Counted from the first letter of the stretch, positions 31,700 through 43,663 are shown. The stretch: DNA of 64,000 bases from Diplonema papillatum (GCA_030068145.1 JAPJBO010000532.1:62001-126000), one strand, 5' to 3'. Numbers and translations are program-made. The notes: generated by a model from the letters alone, not told the origin.

Positions 31700-33235
31700 G
31701 AACGCTGCATTTTCAGGGCCTGGGGGGTTTTCAAAGTGAAAGGCTCTTAGAGTGAAAGGTTTTTAGAGCAGTGCCGTTGGGGGGGGTGATTTCGCCTTGT
31801 TGTCGCATTCTGCAGCCCTTATTTCAGCCAAACGAGCGTCCTACCACTTTTCCCGCATTTCCGGAGCGTTTTGTGGCCACCTGAGTGGTAGGCTTTCGAG
31901 TTTCGGATTTCTGGCGACGCCCAGTTTCGGACAACCAATTTCTGCTTCCCTGGAGACAGTATTTGTTACAGCTAAAAAGAACGTTGGCAGCGGTTTAACC
32001 AAATCACATACAGGTTAAATCGCACAAACAAAAAATTGCCTGCGAGTACAGCCCACCCGAGCAAGTGTGACGAGAAATCTGGCACTTGGACCGTCTGTCT
32101 CGGAAGGGATGTGGGAAGATGAAGAAGGTCCTCCGAATCGCTTCTCACACAAACGCGCGGGTCGAAGTCATTCGAGCAAAGGTCTGCTGCGAAGAAGGAA
32201 AGTTGCCTTCGGTTCACCGTTGCCGAATCTGACTGCATCAGGGACACGAAGCCAGCCCCCTTCACTGGCTGGGCGTTGCAGCGTTTCCTACAACCGGCCA
32301 GCACTCGAGTACCGCCTTACTCAACAGCCCAAAACAGGCGTCCTCGGGGTCGAGCAGTGCATACGCAGAAGCATAAAAGAGAGAGAGAGACGAGGGATCT
32401 CTCCGGAGTTTCCGGTCTCCTCACTTCTCTTCGTGCTGCTACGGCGGGCGTAAGTCGCTCCGGAGGCGCGCTGCAGGTTGCGGCTCTGCTGCAGTGAGCG
32501 GCGGCACCGGAGTTGGTGCTGCAGCGGGCGCTCTGGCAGGCGGGTGAGCTCCGTCTCGCGGGGGATCGCCGCCTTGTAACGCTGCGGGCCCTTCTTTCTC
32601 ACGACTGCGCGGCCTACGGCGGCGGCTAACACCTTGATGGGAAACTTCAGCTTCTATTGAGCGAAGGTTGTGTCCTGGGGCGCTTGTCGTCGACTTTGCT
32701 TGTACGATGGTTGCGGAATACGGCAGCGGCTCTCGCACCAAACGAAAATACTGGCGTCGGCGCTGTACTCACAACACGCGCAATGAATGCCGATCTCTCG
32801 TTCTAGCGCTCTCCACGAACGCAACATACCGGTAAGCGCCGGGGGTTTAGAACACGTGTGAAGTTTCCTAGCAAACTGCTTCTATGCCGTTTAACATCAT
32901 TTCTGTCCTCCGTCCAGCCGCAAAACGTGGACGGTGTGTGAAGCCCTATATAAAAGATAAAGGGAAAGCGTGATGAGGCGCTACCGGTGCGCGTAGATAC
33001 CAGGTCCAAGGCAAGGAACGTCAGGCACGGTGCAACATCGCGGTTTCATGCGTGTTCGAGCCTTCCGACGTTCGCGTCGAAGAAGCAGTTCAGATGAGGC
33101 TAGCACCAAAAAGGGGGAGTACTGCCAGGTAGAAGCGAATGATAGGAAGCATTGGGGAAATCGCTTCCTCGACCTACTCTCAAGAGTTCGGGGTTGCTTC
33201 ACTGAAATCTGACGCAAAAGGCCTGTTTCAAGTGG
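31700..33235. other. Gene-free stretch
   Basis: Includes a (GA)n tract at 32372-32390 and, at 32395-32680, a diverged relative of repeat A. No supported exon. Confidence 0.5.
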
Positions 33236-33244
33236 GCCACTCTA

Positions 33245-33400
33245 GAGATAAGCCTCCTCCTTCGGCGCCCGAGGCGCACCAAGCCGCTTCGCTCGGCGGC
33301 CCCGCAGCTTCGGCCGGGCACGCGGGCCGCAGGGTGTGCGCGTCCAGCACCGCGCCTTTCGTAGTACGCCCCGCCGCCCACCCGCACGCTGCTGCAGGCT
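33245..33400 (-). pseudogene. Short exon A fragment
   Basis: Two pieces of exon A (the GPPSEAAW region, and the VRVGGGAYY region) joined with the middle deleted. Distal member of the exon A debris field. Confidence 0.88.
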
Positions 33401-33524
33401 CACCCCGCAGGGGATTCGTTTTTTTTTTCTTGTGGCGTTTTTGTGAGGTGGTTTAGAGTCGGTGTTTTGGAGTCTTCGCTTGACCACGGACGCTGGACTG
33501 CATTTTCAGGGCTTGCTCTCATAC

Positions 33525-33900
33525 GCGATCCTGGCTGAGAGGTATCCAACGGCGCAGGCTTGAGAACTGTCGGCGGAGTCCCAGCACAGGAGGAGCACGC
33601 GATCCTGGCTGAGAGTCCAACGGCGCAGGCTTGAGAACTGTTGGCGGAGTCCCAGCACAGGAGGAGCACGCGATCCTGGCTGAGAGGCATCCAACGGCGC
33701 AGGCTTGAGAACTGTCGGCGGAGTCCCAGCACAGGAGGAGCACGCGATCCTGGCTGAGAGGCATCCAACGGCGCAGGCTTGAGAACTGTCGGCGGAGTCC
33801 CAGCACCGGAGGAGCACGCGATCCTGGCCGAGAGGCATCCAACGGCGCAGGCTTGAGAACTGTCGGCGGAGTCCCAGCACAGGAGGAGCACTTCGACGCT
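33525..33900 (-). repeat. 74-bp minisatellite derived from exon A
   Basis: Units begin GCGATCCTGGCTGAGAGG at 33525, 33599, 33670, 33744 and 33818 (74, 71, 74, 74). The unit equals exon A bases at about 29160-29235 (GCGACCCTGGCCGAGAGG, then AGTCCCAGC and GGAGCAC). 74 is not a multiple of three, so the array cannot be an in-frame protein repeat. Confidence 0.93.
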
Positions 33901-34060
33901 CGTCAAGAACGACCCCGCGGCCGCGAGAGGAAACGAGGGCCGACTTCAAGTTCTCCGAATGATCGCTCTACTACAGGGTGTCGGTTCGTCTTTGACAGCA
34001 GGACTGGCGAAGCAGGATGAACCGAGAGATGCATTAATAGATAGAAGGGACGCGTTCCTA

Positions 34061-34265
34061 TGTTCCTCTTCGCCCGTCTGTGTACAGAACATCGCCCATC
34101 GAGAAGCACAGAATATGTTCACAGCTGTCTAAGCATGGCGGAGGACGGATTTCTATGTTCCTCTTCGCCCGTCTGTGTACAGAACGTCGCCCATCGAGAA
34201 GCACAGAATGTTCACAGCTGCCTAAGCATGGCGGAGGACGCATTTCTATGTTCCTCTTCGCCCGT
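34061..34265. repeat. Tandem repeat, about 94 bp, 2.3 copies
   Basis: TGTTCCTCTTCGCCCGTCTG recurs at 34061, 34156 and, diverging after CCCGTC, 34249, with AGCATGGCGGAGGACG between. It leads into repeat B. Confidence 0.88.
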
Positions 34266-34623
34266 CGGGGTCGTGTTTGCCGAACGCTTACGCCCGCCAC
34301 TAAAACCCAGATTTACCGGGTTTCGTGTGTGGGCCACACGAACCTCCTTTGAGATTGGAATATTGTTGCGATAGTGGGGAGTCATCGGCATGCCGATGAG
34401 TACCACGCTTGACCTTTTGAGATTTCGGAACTGGCAGCCTCCTCAAGTATTTCCAAAGCCGGTGCTTGTACAATAAGAAATGAGCCGACTCGAGCACCCC
34501 TGGGTGCAAGAAGATGACGTCAACGACAGCAGTCCTCATGGAAGCGCGATTGTTGTTGATCGAATCGATGGCAGATCTCCGAACAGGTGCACTGGGCGAG
34601 AAGATGAGAGAGAGAGAGAGACA

Positions 34624-34936
34624 AGTTAGAGTGCAGGGACCATCTCTCCGAGGAGTATCCGGTCGCCCCACTGCTATCCCGTACTACTACGGCGGGCGCA
34701 AGTCGTTGCGCCGTGGGCGCGGAGCGAGCCGTGGCCCAGTCAAAGATGATTGTTGCACCGATGGTGGCGCAGCCGGGGGCGTTCTGACTGGCGGACGAGA
34801 CCGCCTGGCAGGCGTGTGTCGACACGTTGTTTCGCGGGCTCTCCTCCTTTTGGCAATAGCCCGCCCTATGGCGCGGCTAGCATCTTGACGGAGAATCTCA
34901 ACTCCCACTGAACAAAGGGTACGTCGTGCGGATATT
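34624..34936. repeat. Dispersed repeat A, copy 2
   Basis: Almost identical to 172-484; preceded here by (GA)n as at the foldback ends. Near-identity over 34 kb points to recent copying. Confidence 0.9.
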
Positions 34937-35179
34937 CAGGCACGGCATCAGATGGTGCTGGCACGTCAGAGCTGTGAACCTGACAACAGCGACGAAGGCC
35001 TGTTCACGGATTCCGCAGCTGGCCAAGCATAGGGCTGCATGCCCGACAGCAACCGACGGAGCTTCGTCAACCCTTCAGGTTTTCCCGCCGTAGACGCTGA
35101 ACACCTTGGCGAATGTCGAGGCATGCGCGTCGATAAGGCTCAACTGTGTTGTTGCTTTGACTCTGAATAGAAGAAGGGG

Positions 35180-35400
35180 AATTGCAAGAGCGTGCTTGGA
35201 ATGGGTATGTGCTCAACACCGCACTGGTCCCGTCTGCGCCGTGTTACGGTCCTGTAAGCCACAGACACACAAAGCGGACCATCATCAGCGCGGAACCTGA
35301 GTGTCTGCAGACAGGACTGCGGTGTGAGTCTGGTTTGTCAGGCGGCTGTTCGTAGCTCGTCACAGCCAGGACCACCCGTGCTACTATGCACAGGCGAATC
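35180..35400. repeat. Repeat D, full-length-like copy
   Basis: From TTGCAAGAGCGTGCTTGGAA to GTTCGTAGCTCGTCACAGCC. Closely matches 57065-57290. The minus strand has CTGATGA, a GGTCC/GGACC stem and GTAAC (see the hammerhead-like finding). Confidence 0.85.
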
Positions 35401-35552
35401 CGTCTGCCAGTCTCAGTGCCGCTGCGTAAAAGGGTAAGTAGAAAACGAACCAACTGTTCGTCGGTTAATATTAATCTTCTAAGACTAGCGTCTTACACGA
35501 CTAATATAATAATGTTGTGGGGTCTATCACATGATGGTCATGATGAACTTAC

Positions 35553-36852
35553 CTTCTTTTTGGAGCTGAAATTGCTTTTTGAGACATACGATTTCGGCTC
35601 CGTGCGGCTTGTTCTCAAGCCAGGCCCGGGAGCAGACGCTGCGGCCCTCCGACGAGACCATCCAGTCGTCGAGCATCTGGACGGCGTGGAAGTTGAAGAA
35701 CTTGTTGAGCGTCTTCGCCACAACCGCCGCCGGCGCGTCTGGCGGGATCCCCCTGTATTTGAGGAGGCACTCGGCCGTGCGCGGCGTAGCGCTTCCGTTG
35801 GAGAAGAAGTGCAACTCCTCCTGCGGGCACTCGGGGACGACGGACGAAACGTCGATGTGGGCAGAGATGTGCGTGAAGTTGAAGGGCGGGACCCCGAAGG
35901 CCGGCACCGAATCGGAGGGCAGCAGCGGCGAGAGGGGGGAGATCGACACGTACTTGCCCGTCTCGAGGGGGACGGAGCTCACGATGTGCACGAGCCGCGT
36001 TTTTTCGTCCGTCAGCAGCTTCGCGTTGGGTGGCAGCGAGAGCCACAGCCGGCCCTGCCGCACCCTGCGGTCGGCCGCGTCAAACACTGGATACACTGCG
36101 AGGTGCTGCGGTGCCTCCCTCCACCACGACCTGGCGATGACCGTGCTGTACGCCCACTTCACATCGAGCGTAGCGTTCGTCAACAGCTCTACCCTCGGCC
36201 TGAAAAACCGGTCGATCCCAGCCTCCATCCGCTCCACGAGGGCGCGCCGCCTCGCGGCGGCGCGCTGGGCCACCTTCGGAAGGCATTGCAGCTCTTCCTT
36301 CGACCAGTACAGGTCGTTTCGGGGAGCCGCCGGGAGGACGTCGAGCCAGTCGTGGAAAAACGACGCTTCGGAGAGTTCTTTCTCGACGAGGATGCCGACG
36401 ACGAGGGCGAATTGGTGGAACAAAACGTCCGAGTCCCCCAGAAATTCTTCGATTTCGTCTTGGTACGTCTGGAACACGGGTTTGAGGCGCTTCGAGCTGG
36501 TGACGGATTGCACCGTGATCGACGCTTCAGGCGGGATGGCAAGGAGAGACTCGTTCGCGTCGATGCCCGCCTGCGCCTGGAGGGCCCATCCCCAGCCTTT
36601 CCGGCGGATGAGGCCGATGTGCGGGGGGGCCTGCATCTTGGCCTTCTCGGGCCACTCCGAAAAGCGCTGGAAGCGGCCGCCGAAGACGAGGTCCCGCGCC
36701 TCGTCGTCGAGGCCGTCCAGCAGCTGGTACAGCCCGGCCGCGGCGACCGCCGCGCAGAGCACGGCGAAGGACGCCCACGCGAGCCGCGACACGGCGCGGT
36801 CCTTCGCACGTTCCTTCTTCGCCCGCTTCTCCTTCTTGTCTCCCTTTCCCAT
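35553..36852 (-). CDS. SET-like membrane-anchored protein, first exon
   Basis: Start MGKGDKKEKRAKKERAKDRA, chosen as the first ATG; a lysine-rich head is followed by one membrane segment (LAWASFAVLCAAVAAAGLYQ, residues about 25-44). The rest resembles SETD3/RLSMT-type SET proteins: GWGWALQAQAGIDANESLLA with IPPEASIT, then SEASFFHDWLDVLP with LYWSKEELQCLP, then KWAYSTVIARSW. The usual NH motif after the SR.F block is not apparent (VYPVFDAADRRVRQ instead), so methyltransferase activity is doubtful. The exon ends GAAG|GTAAGT (phase 1), so the gene continues left of 35553; the next exon was not identified. A 509-codon plus-strand frame across it is an antisense shadow. Confidence 0.6.
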
Positions 36853-37270
36853 TGCAACCCGCCCTTTTCGGTGTCCCACGATCCTATCGAGAGACTTAGG
36901 TATTTCAACACATGACAAGTACCCGTATTACGACGTGAGAGACCAAGATAGTGCACGTACTACTCTCCGGTCTCCGGAAGCGACTAAGATATGTCACTGC
37001 AATGCATGAAGTGTACACGTGCTACGACGGGTGCTGCCAGTGCACGTGATGACGGACGCACGACATGACGCGTTGAATAACCACGTGAGAAAATGGTAAG
37101 CAAGTCGAAATAACCACGCCGAGAAGGAGCTACTTGGCAAAGCAGCCAGAAAACATGAAGTCGATCGAAAGAGGGACGAAAGAAAGAGAATGAGAGACAG
37201 AGAGAGCAAAAGAAGAGACAGAGAAATGTATGTATTCTGTGTTGCTTGCGTGCCCGCGCACGCCGGCAGT
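36853..37270. other. Gene-free stretch
   Basis: Upstream flank of the SET-like gene. AG-rich on the plus strand near 37160-37225. No coding signal. Confidence 0.5.
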
Positions 37271-37430
37271 ACGATGGCTGCTCTAGCCGGTACGATGGCT
37301 GCTCTAGCCGGTACGATGGCTGCTCTAGCCGGTGCGATGGCTGCTCTAGCCGGTACGATGGCTGCTCTAGCCGGTACGATGGCTGCTCTAGCCGGTGCGA
37401 TGGCTGCTCTAGCCGGTACGATGGCTGAAA
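37271..37430. repeat. 21-bp minisatellite
   Basis: Eight units of GATGGCTGCTCTAGCCGGT with TAC or TGC variants. The period is divisible by three, so long frames run through it on both strands, but no flanking coding signal supports a protein. Confidence 0.93.
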
Positions 37431-38295
37431 CGGTGCTTGGAGCGAATATGTGCTCATCATCGGCACTGGTTCTATCGGTGTGAGACTGGAGGGGGAGCTA
37501 TGGGGTGGAGGGGATCGTGGTTTTATGTGTACACGGTAGAATCGAGCTAAAACTGGAGCTGGTGCCACACCCTCGCTTACCTTTACACGAGGACACTGGC
37601 CTGGTCACAGGGGGTGGTTTGCAAGAACGTTGAAGTATTGCTAAAGATAGTGTCACCTGAGGGGGTAATCTCAGGGCCGCCCACGTGATAAGCCGTTAAG
37701 CAGTGTGAACTTGAAATGCAGGTACCACAGGGGTAAGCTTGCATTTGTCATTAAGCGTTGAGTTCTTTTAAGTACATGAACCACACGGATTAACACGCAC
37801 TGTTAAGCAGCGGCTGCCGGCTTATCCCGTGACACCTTTTATATGTACGTTGTAGAAAGAGTAGCGTTGGCACTCTTACCGGTTCGTTTCCTCGTAGCTT
37901 GCCGGGAACCAGTCCACCGGGCACTCCAGTGAAACTGGGTATGTTATATGTTACCGTTTCAGGTTTGGATTTTGGGAGCATTGCCTCATGTGAATTCTGA
38001 GACCTATTTCTCCCACGAATGGTGAACCAGCTCTGGTGACCGCTGTTCCGCATGGATATGTGCTCAACACCACACTGGTCTCGTCTCCGTGGTTCGGTTC
38101 TTTAAGCGACTAGTAAGAGGGGGGTCGGTCCTGCTGAAAACGTGGCAGACCGCAGACAAAGCCTCGGAGACTTCTCTGGCGACGGGCGAGGGGTATGCGA
38201 TAAACAAAAGTGAAGCGGCATCTCCCGGAGCCTATCGAGCCCACAGAGCACGGCATATGATGCGGGAGCTGCCAGGCAGCAGCCGTGAACCCGCT
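37431..38295. other. Gene-free stretch
   Basis: Contains a repeat D fragment near 38040-38105. No supported exon. Confidence 0.5.
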
Positions 38296-38297
38296 CA

Positions 38298-38560
38298 GTC
38301 GCAGGAGTCGTTCTGGGACCGGCTACACGGAGGCTGCCGGAGGGGCAGGGTGACTTCAATGGTGTTGCTTGCGTCCGGCAGCAGCGCGAGCAGCGTGCTC
38401 CGCGACGTTTTCAAGCTGCTGCGCTGGGAGAGCGGCGACACGAACCCGGCGACGGAACGCGTCCTGGGCGTGTTGTGAACCGGCGTGCTGGGCTGCATGG
38501 GGTCGTTGTCGGAAGGAGACGTTGAGCGGCACAACCTGACTGGCAGCCTCCGCCGCCGAC
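38298..38560 (-). pseudogene. Copy of the 3' end of unknown-gene exon
   Basis: Matches 38850-39110 (codons for RSVAGFVSPLSQRSSLKTSR to the stop) with a few substitutions (NTIEV for NTIQV, NDSCD for NDSYD). It lies downstream of the intact exon and lacks its first two thirds. Confidence 0.92.
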
Positions 38561-38849
38561 AAAGTGCGTGGAGCTTGTGCATTGTCCTCGGTTCTTTGGA
38601 CTGCAGAATTCGACTCTCAAGTTTAAGGGTCGTCCCCACTTTTCGGACGGCCAAAAAACTCGAACCACCGCGTTTGGGTTGTCCTCTGTTTTCTTGGGCA
38701 TCCAAAAGAACCCGAGAATCTTTCGAGTTCGAAGGTTGCCCCAAGGCTGGTGTCTCATGTTGCGCACGCTGCCAACTACTAATGTCTAGTACCAACAATG
38801 CGTCGTTAACACGCACACGCATGGGCCTGCCAGGAATCCGCGGACCCGC

Positions 38850-41184
38850 TCAGTCGTAAGAGTCGTTCTGGGACCGGCTACACGGAGGCTGCCGGAGGGG
38901 CAGGGTGACTTGGATGGTGTTGCTGGCGTCCGGCAGCAGCGCGAGCAGCGTGCTCCGCGACGTTTTCAAGCTGCTGCGCTGGGAGAGCGGCGACACGAAC
39001 CCGGCGACGGAACGCGTCCTGGGCGTGTTGTGAACCGGCGTGCTGGGCTGCAGGTCGTTGTCGAAGGAGACGTTGAACGGCACAACCTGACTGGCAGCCT
39101 CCGCCGCCGCGAAGTGCGCCGAGGCGCGGGAGGGTGAGTGGGGCTGCAGGTTGACGTCTGGAAAGTGGCCTCCCAGCGGAAGCTGGCGCAGGGTTACGGA
39201 CAGGCTGATGGTGTACTGAGGCAGGGTGCGCGCCAGGGCCAGCAGGCTGTCCCTGCCCGGGGCGACGATGTGGACGTGGAGCAGGTCCGGCGGGTCGAAA
39301 TACTCCTCGGGCGACACCGAGTACTCCTCCGGCAGGCCGTCGACGGCGAAGCGGACACTTTCCGCCCGCACGCAGTGCACGAACCCTTCGGGGCACGCAA
39401 GCACCGCCCCCTGTGTTTTGTAGAGTTAAAGTTCGCTTAAAGAACCGGGGGGGTTTAAGTCTCGGGGTGATCATTTGTTGTAAAGGTTCCTTTAGGGTAT
39501 CGTATACTAGTATGCGTATGCGTATAGTATCTGCGGTGGTGGCACTAACACGTACACATTTAGCCTAGACACTTTCCGCCCGCACGCAGTGCACGAGCCC
39601 GTCAGGGCACGCAAGCACCGCCCCCTGTGTTTTGTAGAGTTAAAGTTCGCTTAAAGATCCGGGGGGGTTTTAGGCGAGGCGCGGGAGGGTGAGTGGGGCT
39701 GCAGGTTGACGTCTGGAAAGTGGCCTCCCAGCGGAAGCTGGCGCAGGGTTACGGACAGGCTGATGGTGTACTGAGGCAGGGTGCGCGCCAGGGCCAGCAG
39801 GCTGTCCCTGCCCGGGGCGACGATGTGGACGTGGAGCAGGTCCGGCGGGTCGAAATACTCCTCGGGCGACACCGAGTACTCCTCCGGCAGGCCGTCGACG
39901 GCGAAGCGGACACTTTCCGCCCGCACGCAGTGCACGAACCCGTCGGGGCACGCAAGCACCGCCCCCTGTGTTTGTAGAGTTAAAGTTCGCTTAAAGATCC
40001 GGGGGGGGTTTTAAGTCTCGGGGTGATCATTCGTCGTAAAGGTTCCTTTTAAGGTATCGTATACTAGTATGCGTATAGTATCTGCGGTGGTGACACTGTA
40101 CATGTACACACATAGCCTAAACACTTTCCGCCCGCACGCAGTGCACGAACCCGTCGAGGCACGCAAGCACCGCCCCCTGTGTTTTGTAGAATTAAAGTTC
40201 GCTTAAAGATCCGGGGGGGTTTTCAGTCTCGGGGTGATCATTCGTCGTAAAGGTGCCTTTTAAGGTATCGTATACTAGTATGCGTATAGTATCTGCGGTG
40301 GTGACACTGTACATGTACACACATAGCCTAAACACTTTCCGCCCGCACGCAGTGCACGAACCCGTCGGGGCACGCAAGCACCGCCCCCTGTGTTTTGTAG
40401 AGTTAAAGTTCGCTTAAAGATCCGGGGGGGGTTTTCAGTCTCGGGGTGATCATTTGTCGTAAAGGTTCCTTTTAAGGTATCGTATACTAGTATGCGTATA
40501 GTATCTGCGGTGGTGACACTGTACATGTACACACATAGCCTAAACACTTTCCGCCCGCACGCAGTGCACGAATCCGTCAGGGCACGCAAGCACCGCCCCC
40601 TGTGTTTTGTAGAGTTAAAGTTCGCTCAGGGATCTGGGGGTTTTAAGTCTCGGGGTGATCATTTGTCGGAAAGGTTCCTTTAAGGTATCGTGTACTAGTA
40701 TGCGTATAGTACCTGCGGTGGTGGCACTATACATGTACACATTTAGCCTAAACACTTTCCACCCGCACGCAGTGCACGACCCCGTCAGGGCACGTAAGCA
40801 CCGCCCCCTGTGTTTTGTAGAGTTAAAGTTCGCTTAAAGATCCGGGGGGGGGTTTTAAGTCTCGGGGAGAAAAGTGCCACACCATTTTCTTGCCCCGCAG
40901 CACCTTTTCCGCCTGCCGGCACGCCTCCGCCACGCACGCTTCGTCCGACAGCCGGATGGCCACCTGGACCGCATGCAGGCAGTCGGGCAGCAGCACGATT
41001 TCGGCGACTTCGAACAGCGGGTCGTGGGTGCAGCTGACGCAGTTCCCCATCTTCCCGTTGAACCGGAGGCTGATGCACCGGTCCAGGGCGTGCCACGAGG
41101 CGATCACCGTCCCCACCGGCGCCAGGTTGGCGGTCGACTCCTTCTTGGCCATCGGGATGAAGCCGGTCGGCAGGAGCAGCGAGC
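38850..41184 (-). CDS. Unknown gene, last two exons
   Basis: Penultimate exon 41184 down to 40883 (acceptor CTCTTCAG|GC; reads SLLLPTGFIPMAKKESTANL, then ISLRFNGKMGNCVSCTHDPL and a helical end). Its donor is AAAATG|GTGTGG, phase 0. Last exon 39410 down to 38850 starts after CTACAAAACACAG|GGG, also phase 0, so KKM|GAVLACPEGFVHC is continuous. It continues VDGLPEEYSVSPEEYFDPPD, HIVAPGRDSLLALARTLPQY and a Ser/Thr-rich tail that ends in a stop. I do not recognise the family. The intron between them (39411-40882) is almost wholly made of partial copies of the last exon's head and IT elements. Upstream exons were not found. Confidence 0.68.
39560..40866 (-). pseudogene. Ladder of exon-head copies with acceptors
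   Basis: Six copies of the start of the last exon, each preceded on the minus strand by IT element and CTACAAAACACAG|GGGG. Short copies of about 55 bases lie at 39570-39636, 40122-40187, 40340-40397, 40545-40610 and 40757-40815. A longer copy at 39672-39973 reaches the codons for HSPSRAS. The short copies run from the exon into GTGTTTAGG, which gives an in-frame TAG. Spacing of the short units is about 205-215 bp. Confidence 0.9.
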
Positions 41185-41202
41185 CTGAAGAGCGGTTTGT
41201 AG

Positions 41203-41440
41203 AGTTAAAGTTCGCTTGAAATTCCGGGGGTTTAAGGTCTCCGTGTGACCGTTTATGAAATGGGTTCTCTTAGAGCAAGAAAGGGTTACGGGTTGTATAT
41301 TTGGTGCACGCTTTCGTTCTGGGTTATGGCTAGCCATGTCCGGGACTGTTTGTGACCGACACCAATTACATTCCTTCATGGAGTGTAGTCTTGGGCCCCC
41401 ACGTTCTACAAGTTGAGCAGGGGTTGCCTTGTAGCCCGTA
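41203..41440 (-). repeat. IT element with repeat H
   Basis: AGAGTTAAAGTTCGCTTGAA to TGTTTGTGACCGACACCAA, then CACGTTCTACAAGTTGAGCA. Close copies at 51007-51250 and reversed at 23218-23402. It lies directly upstream of an acceptor, as in the other introns. Confidence 0.82.
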
Positions 41441-43190
41441 CCGGTCTGTTGTCCGCGTTTTTATGTATTTTCTCGTAGAGTAGTGCTTGGGTTTCATGAC
41501 ACTTGCGGCACTTCACGTGGTACGGGTTGTTTCCGCCCTAATATAAGGCTTGTTTTTGGGTATATTTGCAGGGTAAAACTGTTCGTTGCTCGCCGCAGCT
41601 AAAGCACCTGGGCACACTGGGTACCCGTGGTTAGTGAGGTTATTCGTCTGATGTAGTCGTCGTTGCTGTGCGTCGTTATACGGTGCTTCTTTTTGCACCA
41701 GGGCTTATGGAGGCGTTTGTAGTCGGCGGGATGGGCACCCTGAAGGCTGTGTAAAGTGAGGCGGCAGAAGACGAGCAACATCAGAGGCCCGCAACATCAA
41801 CATCGAAACCAGCGGCGAGGGTCAAAAGACGACATCGACGCGAGTGAAGAAGCGGCGAACGGACTCTGAGTCGAACCCGACAACAAAACGGCGCCAGAGG
41901 AGCGCCCATCGAAGCGCGGCCATCGCCCAAGCGCCGTCAATTGACGCAGAATCGTGGTAGGAAGGAATGCTTTGTGAGCGTTTTTTCGTATTCTTATGAG
42001 GTTCGAGCAGAACCCGTTTTCTCCTTCAGAATAGACACCCAGCCCGTTTTCTCTGCCGAGCCTTAATACAGGGGGGGTCCGGGGGGGCACCGCCCCCCCG
42101 GGAGACGGTACGGTACATTGAGCCTCAGAATCTGATGTCCTGGCTGAAGGCAGGCCTTCTGCAGCCAGCTTTCTCTTTTCAGAAGACACCTAGCCTGCCC
42201 CTGCCAACCCAGAATACAGACACCAGAACGCTGCCCAACCCAATCCGAGGTAGTGCAAATCACCCAAACCTCCCACCCGATTTCTAATTATTTTTTTTGG
42301 GTGAGTTACCTGAGAGAACTTACCTCACCCAACCGCTGCAGTGCATAACCCCCTGGGTTCGAAGGTCGAAGGGCTCCCCGGTTGAGCATTGAGGCCAGGA
42401 GTTCGGTGTAGAAAGGTTCGCACGCACGCGAATGACACTTGCACGGGTTTCCGGAAGAAATGTGAAAACGGGGGGCTTAGCCTGGAGGCTTTTCGTGTTA
42501 ATTCTGCAGATTGCTTTGAGCTCTACTAGCGTCTAATTTGCGTACGTCCTCTTAACCGCATACGGATGGAGGGTGGGAGTTGATTTTTGGGAAAATGGAC
42601 TTTTCCAGGCAAACCTTGGACATACTCAAGAGGGGGTTTCGTCGGTCAAAAATGGGAACCGAGAGGCGAATTTGAAAGATTTCGTGGCAGATCTTTCAAA
42701 TGCGCACCTCGAATACACATGGAAGTGACCCAGGACGGGCAGCGTGAGTTTTGTTGAACGCTTACGCCCGCCACTAAACCCAGATTTACCTGTGTTTCGT
42801 GTGGGCTACAGCACATATACCTTCTTTGATCTATCGCAACTGGCAGTCTCCTCGAGCATTTCCTACAAAGCAGGTACTTATACAAAAGAAAAGCAGTCGT
42901 GGTAGTGATTGTCGGACTGCCGAAGCAGCCGGAGACAGCAGGCGCAGGGGGCAGGTCACTTGCTTCATCACGGTCACGAAAGGATTGTGCCCTACAGAGA
43001 TGATGAGGTTGACCAGGCCCCAACAGAGTTGTTGATAAGAATTCTGATCTCGGGTCAAATGAGTCGCGCCCCGAGGACTGAATGTAAGCACACCTCTGCT
43101 CATGTTGTTGTGCGGCATGGCTTCTTCGTCAAGGCTGTGTGGTGGATTGGGAAGTAGATGCCCCGTGTCACGCCCGTGCACAACCGTGCC
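41441..43190. other. Gene-free stretch with repeat B
   Basis: Contains repeat B at 42755-42900 and an IT-related piece at 42355-42410. A C-rich palindrome-like tract lies at 42068-42105 (GGGGGGGTCCGGGGGGGCAC and CCCCCCCGGG). No supported exon. Confidence 0.5.
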
Positions 43191-43194
43191 ATAC

Positions 43195-43435
43195 CACGGA
43201 TGCCAGGCACGTGATCGGCATCAATCAATGCCCATAGGGGAATAACATGTGACCAACACATGCACATCATAGGTGCACGGCATGTGACCAGCTCATGCAT
43301 AACTAACGCCAGGCACGTAACATGAATCAATGCCCATAGGTGCATAACATGTGACCAACACATGCACAGCATAGGTGCACGGCATGTGACCAGCTCATGC
43401 GTAACTAATGCCAGGCACGTACCATCTAGGTGCCT
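43195..43435. repeat. Tandem repeat, about 104 bp, rich in CATGTG/CACATG
   Basis: CCAGGCACGT recurs at 43203, 43309 and 43411, with AACATGTGACCAACACATGC and GGCATGTGACCAGCTCATGC in between. Confidence 0.88.
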
Positions 43436-43663
43436 GGATATGACCAAGTGATGGGTCGGAATCAAGTCGAAAACACGTCGCTTGGACTGCAACAAGAACC
43501 CCGCGCCACAGGTGCGACGGGAAAGGTGATAAAATTGGCCGACTCACGTCATTGGTGAGGACCTTTACAACCGCTTTTCGGGTGCGGATGTACACGCGTT
43601 TTGGTCGTTTGCGCGGGTGTCCTCTTTAACTCCAGCAAACTTGCATTGTGGGTTACACAGCAT

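Noticed and set aside
32395..32680. Histone H3-like words (RKKGPQRYKAAIPRE, TRLPERPLQ) on the minus strand
   Set aside because: The match needs gaps, the flanks do not align, and the related repeat A copies read differently. Treated as a diverged repeat.
35386..36915. A 509-codon plus-strand open frame
   Set aside because: It is antisense to the SET-like exon. The minus frame has family-like motifs, a membrane segment and a proper donor; the plus frame has none and reads as GC-rich shadow.
37184..37568. Repeat proteins read through the 21-bp minisatellite
   Set aside because: Open only because 21 is divisible by three; no start context, family or splice signals support coding.
41797..42189. 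130-codon minus-strand frame with a Ser/Arg-rich sequence
   Set aside because: Crosses a G/C homopolymer-rich palindrome, has no family signal and no splice context.
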